From Roseibacterium beibuensis (GTDB taxonomy: Bacteria > Pseudomonadota > Alphaproteobacteria > Rhodobacterales > Rhodobacteraceae): a stretch of DNA of 64,000 bases. The stretch lies in contig NZ_BAABHW010000001.1 of NCBI RefSeq assembly GCF_039542305.1, positions 186,001 through 250,000 of the forward strand, written 5' to 3'. Positions 38,051 to 46,477 of the stretch are shown here, in pieces. The notes below the pieces were generated by a model. It made no database searches. It was not told the DNA's origin and saw only the letters and a list, made by a program, of their open reading frames with translations. Numbering within the stretch: the first letter of the stretch is position 1; each line of letters begins with the position of its first letter. The position numbers were made by a program, and so were the translations under genes.

Positions 38051-38251
38051 TCAGCGGTGGCGGCCCTCTGCGATCATGTCGATGTCGCCGCGCACAAGGC
38101 CCAGGTCGTCCAGTTCCCGGTCGCTGAGTTGCGACAGCGCCTTGCGCGTCACGCGGGCGTCGTTCCATGCGGCCAGCCGGCCAACGAGGCCGGCAAGGAG
38201 ACGGGTGGCGCTGAACCCTGCGCCGAGGGGGCGGTTGGTGATGATGGCCAT
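38051..38251 (-). CDS. DUF1127 small protein
   Basis: A 66-residue protein with the DUF1127 (YjiS-like) C-terminal motif LSQLSDRELDDLGLVRGDI, an Arg-rich RNA-binding type helix in related proteins. Members act in alphaproteobacteria in RNA turnover, phosphate or stress adaptation. ATG 38251 is used (GGAAAGG lies about ten bases upstream); an ATG three codons earlier would sit directly on that site. A 350-bp non-coding region upstream probably holds its promoter. Confidence 0.85.
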   Translation of the reverse strand: MAIITNRPLGAGFSATRLLAGLVGRLAAWNDARVTRKALSQLSDRELDDLGLVRGDIDMIAEGRHR

Positions 38252-38609
38252 TGGTCTCATCCTTTCCGGTTTCAGTTGGGTCGGCAGGCGCGTGTCAGCG
38301 CCCGGTGAACAAAACGCATTTAGATGTCGGAAATGCGCCATGCAATAAGCGATCTTTGCATGGGATCCATGCGCGGAATGCATGCCTCGATTTCCGCCTA
38401 AGCCCATGCGAAATATGGCAAAAAACCGCTTAGCGGGGTGTCGTTTCCAGGCGTCGAAATGCCGTATTTCGGCCTCGTGAAAGGGCGCGTGTCGCAATCG
38501 GACATCGGAGCGTCGAAAACGCTCTTCGCTTGGCAAATGTTCGCCTTTCGTGCTAATGGTGCGAAAAGGTCGCAGAAATCGCGATGCAAACGGGGCAGGC
38601 GGGCAGCAG
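38252..38609. other. Divergent non-coding region between DUF1127 gene and ruvC
   Basis: About 360 bp, comparatively AT-rich around 38300-38560, with an imperfect CCGC-TAAGC/GCTTAGCGG dyad (about 38393-38436). No gene recognised. It should contain both divergent promoters and could host a small RNA, though none can be claimed. Confidence 0.4.
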
Positions 38610-39122
38610 ATGCGCATCATCGGGATTGATCCGGGGCTCAGGAGCCTTGGCTGGGGCGTGATCGAGGCGCATCAGGGCCGACTCAGTCACGTCGCGAACG
38701 GCCAGTGCCGGACGGAACGCGGCGACCTCGCGCTGCGGCTCTTGTCGCTTCATGACCAGTTGAGCGAGGTGTTCGTCACCTACGCGCCCCAGACGGCGGC
38801 GGTGGAGCAGACCTTCGTGAACCGCGACGGGGTGGCGACGCTGAAGCTGGGTCAGGCGCGGGCGATCGCGCTGCTGGTGCCCGCGCAGGCAGGGTTGCAC
38901 GTGGCCGAATACGCCCCGAACGCCGTGAAAAAGGCCGTGGTCGGCGTGGGCCATGCCGACAAGCGGCAGGTGGAGCATATGGTGCGGCTGCAACTGCCGG
39001 GCGCGGTCCCCACGGGCTCGGATGCCGCCGACGCGCTGGCCATCGCGATCTGCCATGCCTTCTACGCGCAGGCCTCGGGCCGGCTGGAGGCGGCGCTGGC
39101 CGCGGCGGGGGGCGCGAAATGA
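38610..39122 (+). CDS. ruvC: Crossover junction endodeoxyribonuclease RuvC
   Basis: A 170-residue Holliday-junction resolvase that nicks two strands symmetrically with Mg2+. Catalytic acids are visible in RIIGIDPGL (Asp7), VEQTFVN (Glu) and GSDAADALAIAICH (two Asp). ATG 38610 gives the canonical MRIIGIDPG start. The stop overlaps ruvA by four bases, so ruvC and ruvA are coupled. Confidence 0.97.
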   Translation: MRIIGIDPGLRSLGWGVIEAHQGRLSHVANGQCRTERGDLALRLLSLHDQLSEVFVTYAPQTAAVEQTFVNRDGVATLKLGQARAIALLVPAQAGLHVAEYAPNAVKKAVVGVGHADKRQVEHMVRLQLPGAVPTGSDAADALAIAICHAFYAQASGRLEAALAAAGGAK

Positions 39123-39787
39123 TCGGAAAGCTGTCGGGCCGGGTCGATTACAAGGCGTCGGATCACGTGCTGCTGGACGTGGGCGGCGTGGGCTATGTCG
39201 TCTATTGCTCGGACCGGACGCTGGCGGCGCTGCCGGGACCGGGCGAGGCGGTGCCGCTCTACACCGAATTGCTGGTGCGCGAGGACCTGTTGCAGTTGTT
39301 TGGTTTCCGCACGCCGTATGAGCGGGAATGGCACCGGCTGCTGATTTCCGTGCAAGGCGTCGGCGCCAAGGCGTCGATGGCGATCCTCGGCACGCTCGGG
39401 GCCGAGGGGGTGGCGCGCGCGATCACCCTGGGTGACGCGGCGGCGGTCAAGGCCGCGCCGGGGGTCGGCCCGAAACTGGCGCAGCGCGTGGTCAACGAGT
39501 TGAAGGACAAGGCCCCCGCGACGATGGCGATGGGTGGCAGCCTTGGCGCGGCCATGGGCGACGCGCCGGCCGAGGTGATCGAAGGCGGCGCGTCAAGGGC
39601 CGCGCCCGCACCTGCCGCCCCGGCCTCCAGCAGTGCGCAGGCGGATGCGCTTTCGGCGCTGCAAAACCTCGGCTATGCGCCCGCCGATGCCGCGCGGGCC
39701 GTGGCGCAGGCGGCGGGCGAGGATGCGCAAGCCGAAACCCCTGCGCTGATCCGCGCGGCGCTGAAACTGCTCGCGCCCAAGGAGTGA
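39119..39787 (+). CDS. ruvA: Holliday junction branch-migration protein RuvA
   Basis: A 222-residue junction-binding protein: OB-fold domain (1-63, MIGKLSGRVDY, YTELLVREDLLQLFGF), two helix-hairpin-helix motifs (LLISVQGVGAKASMAIL, APGVGPKLAQRVVNEL), an Ala-rich linker (about 150-175) and the RuvB-contacting C-terminal domain (ALSALQNLGYAPADAARAV). ATGA overlap with ruvC. It works with RuvB to drive branch migration. Confidence 0.97.
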   Translation: MIGKLSGRVDYKASDHVLLDVGGVGYVVYCSDRTLAALPGPGEAVPLYTELLVREDLLQLFGFRTPYEREWHRLLISVQGVGAKASMAILGTLGAEGVARAITLGDAAAVKAAPGVGPKLAQRVVNELKDKAPATMAMGGSLGAAMGDAPAEVIEGGASRAAPAPAAPASSSAQADALSALQNLGYAPADAARAVAQAAGEDAQAETPALIRAALKLLAPKE

Positions 39788-39824
39788 TGGCAATGGCCCC
39801 CCAAGCCGGGCATAACGCAGCGCA

Positions 39825-40847
39825 ATGACCGAGCCTGACCCGACATTGCGCCCCGACCCGCTGCCCGAAGATGGCGACCGCGCCCTGCGCCCGCAGACGC
39901 TGGACGATTTCATCGGACAGGAAGAGGCGCGTGCGAACCTGCGCGTCTTCATCGAAAGCGCGCGGCGGCGGGCCGAGGCGATGGACCATGTCCTGTTCCA
40001 CGGGCCGCCGGGGCTGGGCAAGACGACGCTGGCGCAGATCATGGCGCGCGAGCTGGGGGTGAACTTTCGCATGACCTCGGGGCCGGTGCTGGCCAAGGCT
40101 GGGGATCTGGCGGCGATCCTGACCAACCTCGAAGCGCGCGACGTTCTGTTCATCGACGAGATCCACCGCCTGAACCCGGCGGTGGAAGAGGTGCTTTACC
40201 CCGCGCTGGAGGATTTCGAACTGGACCTCGTGATCGGCGAGGGGCCGGCGGCGCGGACCGTGCGGATCGAGTTGCAGCCCTTCACGCTGGTCGGGGCGAC
40301 GACGCGGCTGGGCCTGCTGACCACGCCCTTGCGTGACCGCTTTGGCATCCCGACGCGGCTGAATTTCTACACCCATGCCGAGTTGGACCACATCGTGGCC
40401 CGCGGGGCGCGTCTGGCGGGGCTGGAGTCTGAACCCGCGGGCACCGCCGAGATCGCGAAGCGCGCCCGTGGCACGCCGCGCATCGCCGGGCGGCTGCTGC
40501 GCCGGGTGATCGACTTCGCGCTGGTCGAGGGGGACGGGCGCCTGACGCAAGCCATCGCCGACAGGGCGCTGACCCGGTTGGGGGTGGATAGCCTGGGCCT
40601 CGACGGGGCCGACCGGCGCTACCTGACGCTGATCGCTGAGAATTACGGCGGCGGGCCGGTGGGGATCGAAACCATCGCCGCCGCACTGGCCGAGCCGCGC
40701 GATGCGCTGGAAGAGGTGATCGAGCCGTTCCTGTTGCAACAGGGCCTGATCGCCCGGACACCGCGCGGACGGATGCTGGCGCATAAGGGCTGGTCGCATC
40801 TGGGCCTGGACGCCCCGAAACAGCCGGGGCAGGGCGACCTGTTCTGA
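39825..40847 (+). CDS. ruvB: Holliday junction DNA helicase RuvB
   Basis: A 340-residue AAA+ motor: Walker A GPPGLGKTT (60-68), Walker B FIDEIHRL, sensor GATTRLGLLT and arginine finger region TPLRDRFGI, then a winged-helix domain with YGGGPVGIETIAAAL near the end. It translocates duplex DNA through the RuvA-bound junction. It follows ruvA by 37 bp and is trailed by a cluster of three palindromes. Confidence 0.98.
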   Translation: MTEPDPTLRPDPLPEDGDRALRPQTLDDFIGQEEARANLRVFIESARRRAEAMDHVLFHGPPGLGKTTLAQIMARELGVNFRMTSGPVLAKAGDLAAILTNLEARDVLFIDEIHRLNPAVEEVLYPALEDFELDLVIGEGPAARTVRIELQPFTLVGATTRLGLLTTPLRDRFGIPTRLNFYTHAELDHIVARGARLAGLESEPAGTAEIAKRARGTPRIAGRLLRRVIDFALVEGDGRLTQAIADRALTRLGVDSLGLDGADRRYLTLIAENYGGGPVGIETIAAALAEPRDALEEVIEPFLLQQGLIARTPRGRMLAHKGWSHLGLDAPKQPGQGDLF

Positions 40848-40854
40848 GCGATGC

Positions 40855-40918
40855 AGGATTTCTCGAGAAATCCTGGCCGGAAAACTCGAGTTTTCCGCGT
40901 TTTCGCAAGCGAAAACGC
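40855..40918. repeat. Triple-palindrome intergenic repeat
   Basis: Three perfect dyads in tandem: AGGATTTCTCGAGAAATCCT (40855-40874), GGAAAACTCGAGTTTTCC (40879-40896) and GCGTTTTCGC-AA-GCGAAAACGC (40897-40918). The first two share a CTCGAG centre and are joined by GGCC. The layout (ATCC hairpin, GGCCG linker, AAAA hairpin) matches the repeats at 57812 and 60148. Confidence 0.75.
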
Positions 40919-40965
40919 TGGCTCCTCTTGACCCTGTGGGCGTGACGCGATTGACCCTGCTGCCC

Positions 40966-41619
40966 ATGACCGATGCAACGCTCGACCCGCTGTCGCCCGC
41001 CGAGATCGAGGCGCTGTTCACCCGCGCCGATGGCCAGTACCTCTTTGCCCGCTGGGGGCGGCCCATCGTGCCCGTCGTCTTCGGCGTGGAGGATCAGACC
41101 GTCTCGATCCTGAAGGGCGCGATTGAGGCGGTGGTGGCGCTGGCCGGTCACAAGATGGCCGAAACCGACCCGGAACTGGGCGCGAACCTGATGGTGTTCT
41201 TCATTCGCGACTGGTCGGAACTGGTCGATACGCCGAACCTCGACCGCCTTTTGCCCGATCTGCCCGGCATCGTCGCGCGGCTGCAGGAGGCGGACGCGAA
41301 CCAATACCGTTCCTTCCGTTTCGACGAGGCCGGCGGGATCAAGGCCGCTTTCGTATTCGTTCGCATGGATTCGGAAATGCGCGATGCCCCGGCCGAAACC
41401 ATTGCGCTCAGCCAGATGGTGCAGACAATCCTTCTGTGGTCGGACACCGCGTTTCTCGGCGCATCGCCGCTGGCGGTCTTGCAGGAAGGTGGCCCCGCGA
41501 TGCTGAAGCCCCAGATCGCCGACCTGATCCGCGCGGGCTATGACCCGGTCATGCCGGTGGCCGCGACCGACCCCTCCCATGCGCTGCGGCTGGTGGCCCG
41601 ATTGCCGCGCCCCTCTTGA
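40966..41619 (+). CDS. Conserved hypothetical protein between ruvB and ybgC
   Basis: A 217-residue soluble protein without recognised domain. Notable phrases are GQYLFARWGRPIVPVVFGVE, GANLMVFFIRDWSELVDTPN, YRSFRFDEAGGIKAAFVFVR and a C-terminal DPVMPVAATDPSHALRLVARL. Acidic N-terminal half, no signal peptide or membrane segment. ATG 40966 is chosen; GTG 40936 would add ten residues. It keeps a fixed position beside ruvB and ybgC, which suggests a conserved cellular role, but none can be named. Confidence 0.75.
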   Translation: MTDATLDPLSPAEIEALFTRADGQYLFARWGRPIVPVVFGVEDQTVSILKGAIEAVVALAGHKMAETDPELGANLMVFFIRDWSELVDTPNLDRLLPDLPGIVARLQEADANQYRSFRFDEAGGIKAAFVFVRMDSEMRDAPAETIALSQMVQTILLWSDTAFLGASPLAVLQEGGPAMLKPQIADLIRAGYDPVMPVAATDPSHALRLVARLPRPS

Positions 41620-41650
41620 ACGCAAGCGCGGCTGCGGGCATGTCGTTGAC

Positions 41651-42061
41651 ATGATCCATCGTCATCCCATCCGCGTCTATTACGAAGATACCGACCTAGC
41701 CGGGATCGTTTACTACGCGAACTACCTGCGCTTCCTTGAGCGCGGGCGGTCCGAGATGGTGCGCGATGCCGGGATCAGCCAGGTCGAGATGAAGGCGCAG
41801 GGGCTGGTTTTCGCCGTGCGCCGGGTCGAGGCCGATTACCTCAAGCCCGCCCATTTCGAGGACCTGCTGACGGTCGAAACCCGCTGCGAGGCCCTCAAGG
41901 GCGCCAGTTTCGACATGCCGCAACGGGTTTTGCGCGGCGACGAGGTGCTGCTGGAGGCCGTGGTCAAGGTTGTGGTGCTGAACGCGGCGGGCCGGGCCAC
42001 ACGGCTTCCGGCGGATATTCGCGCAAAACTGGAGACGATTTTGGCGAATGACGGCGAATAA
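41651..42061 (+). CDS. ybgC: Tol-Pal-associated acyl-CoA thioesterase
   Basis: A 136-residue hotdog-fold thioesterase (4HBT). The active-site segment VYYEDTDLAGIVYYANYLRF carries the catalytic Asp (D15) and the conserved Tyr. It hydrolyses short acyl-CoA or acyl-ACP thioesters and is routinely encoded ahead of tolQ, 112 bp downstream here. ATG 41651 is taken from family length; the ribosome site is poor. Confidence 0.93.
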   Translation: MIHRHPIRVYYEDTDLAGIVYYANYLRFLERGRSEMVRDAGISQVEMKAQGLVFAVRRVEADYLKPAHFEDLLTVETRCEALKGASFDMPQRVLRGDEVLLEAVVKVVVLNAAGRATRLPADIRAKLETILANDGE

Positions 42062-42173
42062 AGCAGAAGTGTTCGCCATTCCTCTTACAAACTGGTAAAC
42101 TGCTTCCTTAATGAGGCGCTGAAAACAGCGTCCGTGACCGTTTGAGGCCGGGCAGAGGAAGATTTAAGCCACC

Positions 42174-42866
42174 ATGGAAACAGAAACGCTCGCGCTGGCG
42201 CAGGAGGCGGATTTCACGCTGATCGCGCTGTTCTTCCGCGCGTCCTTCATCGTCCAGCTTGTCATGATCGCGCTGATCGCGGCGTCGGTCTGGGTCTGGG
42301 CCATCACCTTTTCCAAGATCGCCATGTATCGCCGGGCACGCGCCAACGCCGCCGCCTTCGATGCGGCCTTCTGGTCGGGCGAGCCGCTGGACGAACTCTA
42401 TGACCAGGTCGCCGAGGCGCCCGGCAGCGCGTCCGAGCGTGTGTTCGTCGCCGGGATGACCGAGTGGCGGCGCAGCTTGCGCGATGACGGGGCGCTGATC
42501 CCCGGCGTGCAGCAGCGCGTGGACCGCTCGATGGATGTCGCCATCTCGCGCGAGGCCGACCGGCTGACCAACGGCCTGACCTTCCTGGCCACAACCGGGG
42601 CGACCGCGCCCTTCGTGGGGCTATTCGGCACGGTCTGGGGCATCATGCGCTCGTTCCAGGAGATCGCGATTTCGGGCAACACCTCGCTCGCCGTCGTCGC
42701 CCCCGGTATCGCCGAGGCGCTGCTGGCGACGGGTCTGGGCCTGTTGGCCGCCATCCCGGCCGTGATCCTCTACAACAAGCTGTCCGGCGATGCCGAGGCG
42801 CTTGTGGCGACCTATGAAGGGTTTGCCGACGAATTCTCCACGCTTCTGTCGCGGCAACTCGACTGA
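42174..42866 (+). CDS. tolQ: Tol-Pal system protein TolQ
   Basis: A 230-residue inner-membrane protein with three transmembrane helices (about 20-42, 140-165 and 180-202). The signature TNGLTFLATTGATAPFVGLFGT and IAEALLATGLGLLAAIPAVI is that of the TolQ/ExbB/MotA family. With TolR it forms the proton-driven stator that energises TolA in outer-membrane constriction at division. Its stop overlaps the tolR start (TGATG). Confidence 0.96.
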   Translation: METETLALAQEADFTLIALFFRASFIVQLVMIALIAASVWVWAITFSKIAMYRRARANAAAFDAAFWSGEPLDELYDQVAEAPGSASERVFVAGMTEWRRSLRDDGALIPGVQQRVDRSMDVAISREADRLTNGLTFLATTGATAPFVGLFGTVWGIMRSFQEIAISGNTSLAVVAPGIAEALLATGLGLLAAIPAVILYNKLSGDAEALVATYEGFADEFSTLLSRQLD

Positions 42867-43342
42867 TGGGGGCGTCGGTCGGACATAACGCGGGGCCGCG
42901 CAGGCGGCGGGGGCGGGCGCGGCGCGTCGCCAGCCGCCCCATGTCCGAGATCAACGTCACGCCCTTCGTGGACGTGATGCTGGTGCTTCTGATCGTGTTC
43001 ATGGTCTCGGCGCCCCTGATGACCGTGGGCGTGCCCATCGACCTGCCCGACACTTCGGCCGAGGCGCTGCCCTCGGAGGACGAGGAGCCGTTGACCGTGA
43101 CGCTGGCGCCCGATGGCACCGTTCTGATCCAGACGACCGAGGTGCCGGTGGGTGACCTGGTCGCGCGTTTGCAGGCCATCGCCTCGGAGCGCGACAGCCC
43201 GCGCATCTTCCTGCGTGCGGACGGCTCCATCCCCTATGAACGGGTGATGACGATCATGGGCGCGCTGAATGCCGGCGGGTTCCGCGAGATTGGTCTGGTG
43301 ACCGATTCCGGCGGGCCGCGCCTTGACGGGAATGGGGAGTGA
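42866..43342 (+). CDS. tolR: Tol-Pal system protein TolR
   Basis: A 158-residue protein with a basic N-terminus (PRRRRGRARR), one transmembrane helix that holds the proton-path Asp (VTPFVDVMLVLLIVFMV, D36) and a periplasmic ExbD/TolR domain ending IGLVTDSGG. It partners TolQ as the stator. ATG 42866 overlaps the tolQ stop. Confidence 0.95.
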   Translation: MGASVGHNAGPRRRRGRARRVASRPMSEINVTPFVDVMLVLLIVFMVSAPLMTVGVPIDLPDTSAEALPSEDEEPLTVTLAPDGTVLIQTTEVPVGDLVARLQAIASERDSPRIFLRADGSIPYERVMTIMGALNAGGFREIGLVTDSGGPRLDGNGE

Positions 43343-43349
43343 CGGAGCC

Positions 43350-44486
43350 ATGCGCCGGTCGCTTTATGCCTCGGCGACGATCCATCTCGCGATCCTGTTG
43401 TGGGTTGCGATCGGGGGGAATCTGCTCCGCAGCTCGCCCGAGACCGAGTTCCAGGTGACCGGTGTGACGCTTCTGTCCACCGCCGAGTTCGAGGCGTTGA
43501 CCCAAGGCACCCTGCCCACCCCGGCGGCCGTGGACACGATCGCCCCACCCGAACCGGCGGAAGAGATCGCCGCCCCCGACCCGCTGGCCCCGGAACAGGC
43601 TCCGCCGCCGCGCGCGCGCCCCGAGGAAACCGCCGCCCCCGAGCCGGAAGTCGCGCCCGAACCGACGCCGCCCGCCCCGCAGGCCGAGGTGACCGACGAG
43701 ATTGCGGCCCTGCCGCAGCCGTCGGGTGCGCCGGACCTGCCCCCCAGCGATACGCCGATCCCGCGCGAGGCCCCGCGCGTCGCCCCCGTGCCGGCCCCCG
43801 CGCCCGAGCCGGAGGTCGAGACCGCGCCCGAGGTTCTGGACCAGCCCATCTCGCCCGAGGTGAGCGATGCGCCCGCCGACGAAGCCCCCCAGACCGCCCC
43901 GGAAGAGGCGACGACCGAGATCGTGACGGAGGCCGAAGAGCCCGCAGGCGGCCCGATCGCGCCCACCTCCTCGCCGCGCCCCACGGCCCGGCCCGCGCGC
44001 CCCGCACCGGTCGAGGTGGCCGAGCAGACCCCTGCGCCAGAGCCGACGCCCGAGCCGCAACCCGAGGACACCGCGCCCGCTGCCGAAGACCCGCTGGCCG
44101 ATGCCATCGCCAGCGCCGTGGCCGAGGCCGTCGAGACGCCCGCGCCCGCCGCACCCTCCGGTCCGCCGCTCAGCCAGGGGGTGCGCGACGGGTTCCGCAT
44201 CGCCGTGCAGGCCTGCTGGAACGTCGGCGCGCTGTCGACCGAGGCGTTGGGGACGACCGTGGTCGTGGGGTTCGACATGGCGCGTGATGGCCGTCCCGAA
44301 ACCGGCACCATCCGCCTGATCGAGTTTTCCGGCGGCTCCTCCGCCGCCGCGCAACAGGCCTACGAGGCCGCGCGCCGCGCGATCATTCGCTGCGGGACCA
44401 ATGGCTACGACCTGCCCGAGGAAAGCTATGACCGCTGGCAACAGGTCGAACTGGTCTTCAACCCCGAGGGGATGCGCCTGAGATGA
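43350..44486 (+). CDS. tolA: Tol-Pal system protein TolA
   Basis: A 378-residue inner-membrane-anchored protein: one N-terminal helix (about 5-22), a long Pro/Glu/Ala-rich periplasmic stalk (about 50-285, in place of the Lys/Ala helix of enterobacteria) and a C-terminal TolA/TonB-like domain with two Cys (VQACWNVGALS, IIRCGTNGYDLPEESYDRW). It links the TolQR motor to Pal and TolB at the outer membrane. ATG 43350 follows GGAG; earlier in-frame starts overlap tolR. Confidence 0.93.
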   Translation: MRRSLYASATIHLAILLWVAIGGNLLRSSPETEFQVTGVTLLSTAEFEALTQGTLPTPAAVDTIAPPEPAEEIAAPDPLAPEQAPPPRARPEETAAPEPEVAPEPTPPAPQAEVTDEIAALPQPSGAPDLPPSDTPIPREAPRVAPVPAPAPEPEVETAPEVLDQPISPEVSDAPADEAPQTAPEEATTEIVTEAEEPAGGPIAPTSSPRPTARPARPAPVEVAEQTPAPEPTPEPQPEDTAPAAEDPLADAIASAVAEAVETPAPAAPSGPPLSQGVRDGFRIAVQACWNVGALSTEALGTTVVVGFDMARDGRPETGTIRLIEFSGGSSAAAQQAYEAARRAIIRCGTNGYDLPEESYDRWQQVELVFNPEGMRLR

Positions 44487-44547
44487 TCCCTTCACGGAAT
44501 TCGTTTATCCTCTTTTCCCAAGCCGTCCGCGCGGCAGGAGGTCTTTG

Positions 44548-45879
44548 ATGTTGAAATCCTTGAAACTGCTGGCAATCGCTGCCCTTGCCGCCTGGGTGCC
44601 GTTGACGGCCAGCGCGCAGAACGGGCCTCTGCGGCTGGAGATCACCGAGGGTGTGATCGAGCCGCTGCCCTTCGCCCTGCCGCAATTCATCGCCGAGAAC
44701 GGGGCCGCGACGGACGTGGCCGCCGACATCACCCGTGTCATTGCCGCCGACCTGCGCGGCACGGGGCTGTTCCGGCAGATCCCGCAGGATGCCTATATCT
44801 CCAGCGTCACGAATTTCTCCTCGCCGGTGCAATATGCCGATTGGCAGGCGATCAACGCGCAGGCGCTGATCACCGGTTCGGTCGAGTCGCGTGGCGATGG
44901 GACCATCGTCGTCCGCTTCCGCCTGTTCGACGTGTACTCCGAGGCGCCGTTGGGCGAGGGGCTCCAGTTTTCCGGCAGCGTGGAAAGCTGGCGGCGCATG
45001 GCCCATACCGTCGCCGACCAGGTGTATGAGCGGATTACGGGCGAGACGGGCTATTTCGACACGCGCGTGGTCTTCATCCACGAAGAGGGGCCGAAAAACG
45101 CCCGTCTCAAGCGCCTGGCCATCATGGATTACGACGGCGCGAACGTGCAGTTCCTGACCGACAGCCGCAGCCTTGTCTTGGCCCCGCGCTTCAGCCCGCA
45201 GGGCGACCGGATCATCTACACCAGTTACGAGTCCGGCACGCCCCGCGTCTACCTGATGGATGTCGCCACCGTCACCAGCCGCCCGCTCGAGGCGATCGCG
45301 GCGGGCAACATGACCTTCTCGCCGCGCTTTTCGCCGGATGGCACGCAGGTCGTGTTCTCGCTTGAGGATGGTGGCAATACCGACATCTACCTGCTGGACC
45401 TGGCCACCGGCACGCGCACACGGTTGACCAGCGCCCCGTCGATCGAGACCGCGCCCAGTTTCTCGCCCGATGGCAGCCGGATCGTGTTCGAGTCCGACCG
45501 CTCGGGCACGCAGCAGATCTATGTCATGAACGCCAGCGGCGGCGAGGCGACCCGGATCAGCCAGGGCACGGGCCGCTACGGCACGCCCGTCTGGTCGCCG
45601 CGCGGCGACTACATCGCCTTCACCAAGCAGGAGGGCGGGCGCTTCCATATCGGCGTGATGCGCACGAACGGATCGGAAGAGCGCCTGCTGACCTCCAGCT
45701 TCCTCGACGAAGGCCCGACCTGGGCGCCGAATGGCCGCGTCATCATGTTCACCCGCGAGACGGCGGGCGCGAACGGTGCGCCGGCGGTCTATTCGGTCGA
45801 TATCTCGGGGCGGAACCTGCAGCGGGTGGCGACGCCCGGCATGGCCTCCGACCCGGCATGGTCGCCCCTGTTGCGGTAG
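44548..45879 (+). CDS. tolB: Tol-Pal system beta-propeller protein TolB
   Basis: A 443-residue periplasmic protein: signal peptide (1-23, ending ASAQ), an N-terminal alpha/beta domain (about 28-170) and a six-bladed WD40-like propeller built from repeats such as LAPRFSPQGDRIIYTSYE, SPRFSPDGTQVVFSLED and APSFSPDGSRIVFESDR. It binds Pal and TolA. ATG 44548 has AGGAGG six bases upstream. Confidence 0.97.
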   Translation: MLKSLKLLAIAALAAWVPLTASAQNGPLRLEITEGVIEPLPFALPQFIAENGAATDVAADITRVIAADLRGTGLFRQIPQDAYISSVTNFSSPVQYADWQAINAQALITGSVESRGDGTIVVRFRLFDVYSEAPLGEGLQFSGSVESWRRMAHTVADQVYERITGETGYFDTRVVFIHEEGPKNARLKRLAIMDYDGANVQFLTDSRSLVLAPRFSPQGDRIIYTSYESGTPRVYLMDVATVTSRPLEAIAAGNMTFSPRFSPDGTQVVFSLEDGGNTDIYLLDLATGTRTRLTSAPSIETAPSFSPDGSRIVFESDRSGTQQIYVMNASGGEATRISQGTGRYGTPVWSPRGDYIAFTKQEGGRFHIGVMRTNGSEERLLTSSFLDEGPTWAPNGRVIMFTRETAGANGAPAVYSVDISGRNLQRVATPGMASDPAWSPLLR

Positions 45880-45896
45880 CCGTCACGACAATGGAC

Positions 45897-45911
45897 GGGG
45901 CCGCGGGCCCC
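45897..45911 (+). promoter_or_regulatory. Hairpin between tolB and pal
   Basis: GGGGCC-GCG-GGCCCC, a short very stable dyad in the 75-bp spacer. It may tune the tolB:pal transcript ratio; no T-run follows. Confidence 0.45.
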
Positions 45912-45954
45912 ATGATAGTTTAGGCAAAACACGAACCCCGAGGACCCGAGCATA

Positions 45955-46473
45955 ATGACCCCGATCCTGATTACCCGTTTCGCCGCGCGCGCCGCACTCG
46001 TGGCCGCCGCCCTGTCGCTGGCCGCCTGTTCGCAGGGCGGGTTTGGCGGCGATGATGCCATCGAGTTGCGCGGCGGTGCCGGCAGCGGTGCGGCCTCCGA
46101 CCCGAGCAGCCCGGCCTATTTCAACAGCGTCGTCGGCGATCGCGTGCTGTTCGAGGTGGACCAGTCCACCCTGACCGCCGCCGCCCGCGCCACGCTGGAT
46201 GCACAGGCGCGCTGGCTTTTGGACAACCCCGAGTATGCCGCGCTGATCGAAGGCCATGCCGACGAACAGGGCACGCGCGAATACAACCTTGCGCTCGGCG
46301 CGCGCCGCGCCTCGGCCGTGCGCGACTACCTCGTGACGCAGGGCGTGCCGGACAGCCGCCTGCGCACCATCAGCTATGGCAAGGAACGCCCGCTCGAGAT
46401 CTGCTCGGAAGAGGCCTGCTATCGCCAGAACCGCCGCGCGGTCACGGTGATCTCGGCCGGTCCGGGGGTCTGA
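45955..46473 (+). CDS. pal: Peptidoglycan-associated lipoprotein Pal
   Basis: A 172-residue outer-membrane lipoprotein: lipobox SLAAC (Cys25), a short Gly/Ser-rich linker and an OmpA-like peptidoglycan-binding domain (about 60-170: DRVLFEVDQSTLT, IEGHADEQGTREYNLALGARR). It tethers the outer membrane to murein and docks with TolA/TolB. It follows tolB within the operon. Confidence 0.97.
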   Translation: MTPILITRFAARAALVAAALSLAACSQGGFGGDDAIELRGGAGSGAASDPSSPAYFNSVVGDRVLFEVDQSTLTAAARATLDAQARWLLDNPEYAALIEGHADEQGTREYNLALGARRASAVRDYLVTQGVPDSRLRTISYGKERPLEICSEEACYRQNRRAVTVISAGPGV

Positions 46474-46477
46474 TCCC

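Noticed and set aside
41540..41650. Longer N-terminus for YbgC
   Set aside because: The extra residues are Arg/Pro-rich and overlap the preceding gene; family length supports ATG 41651.
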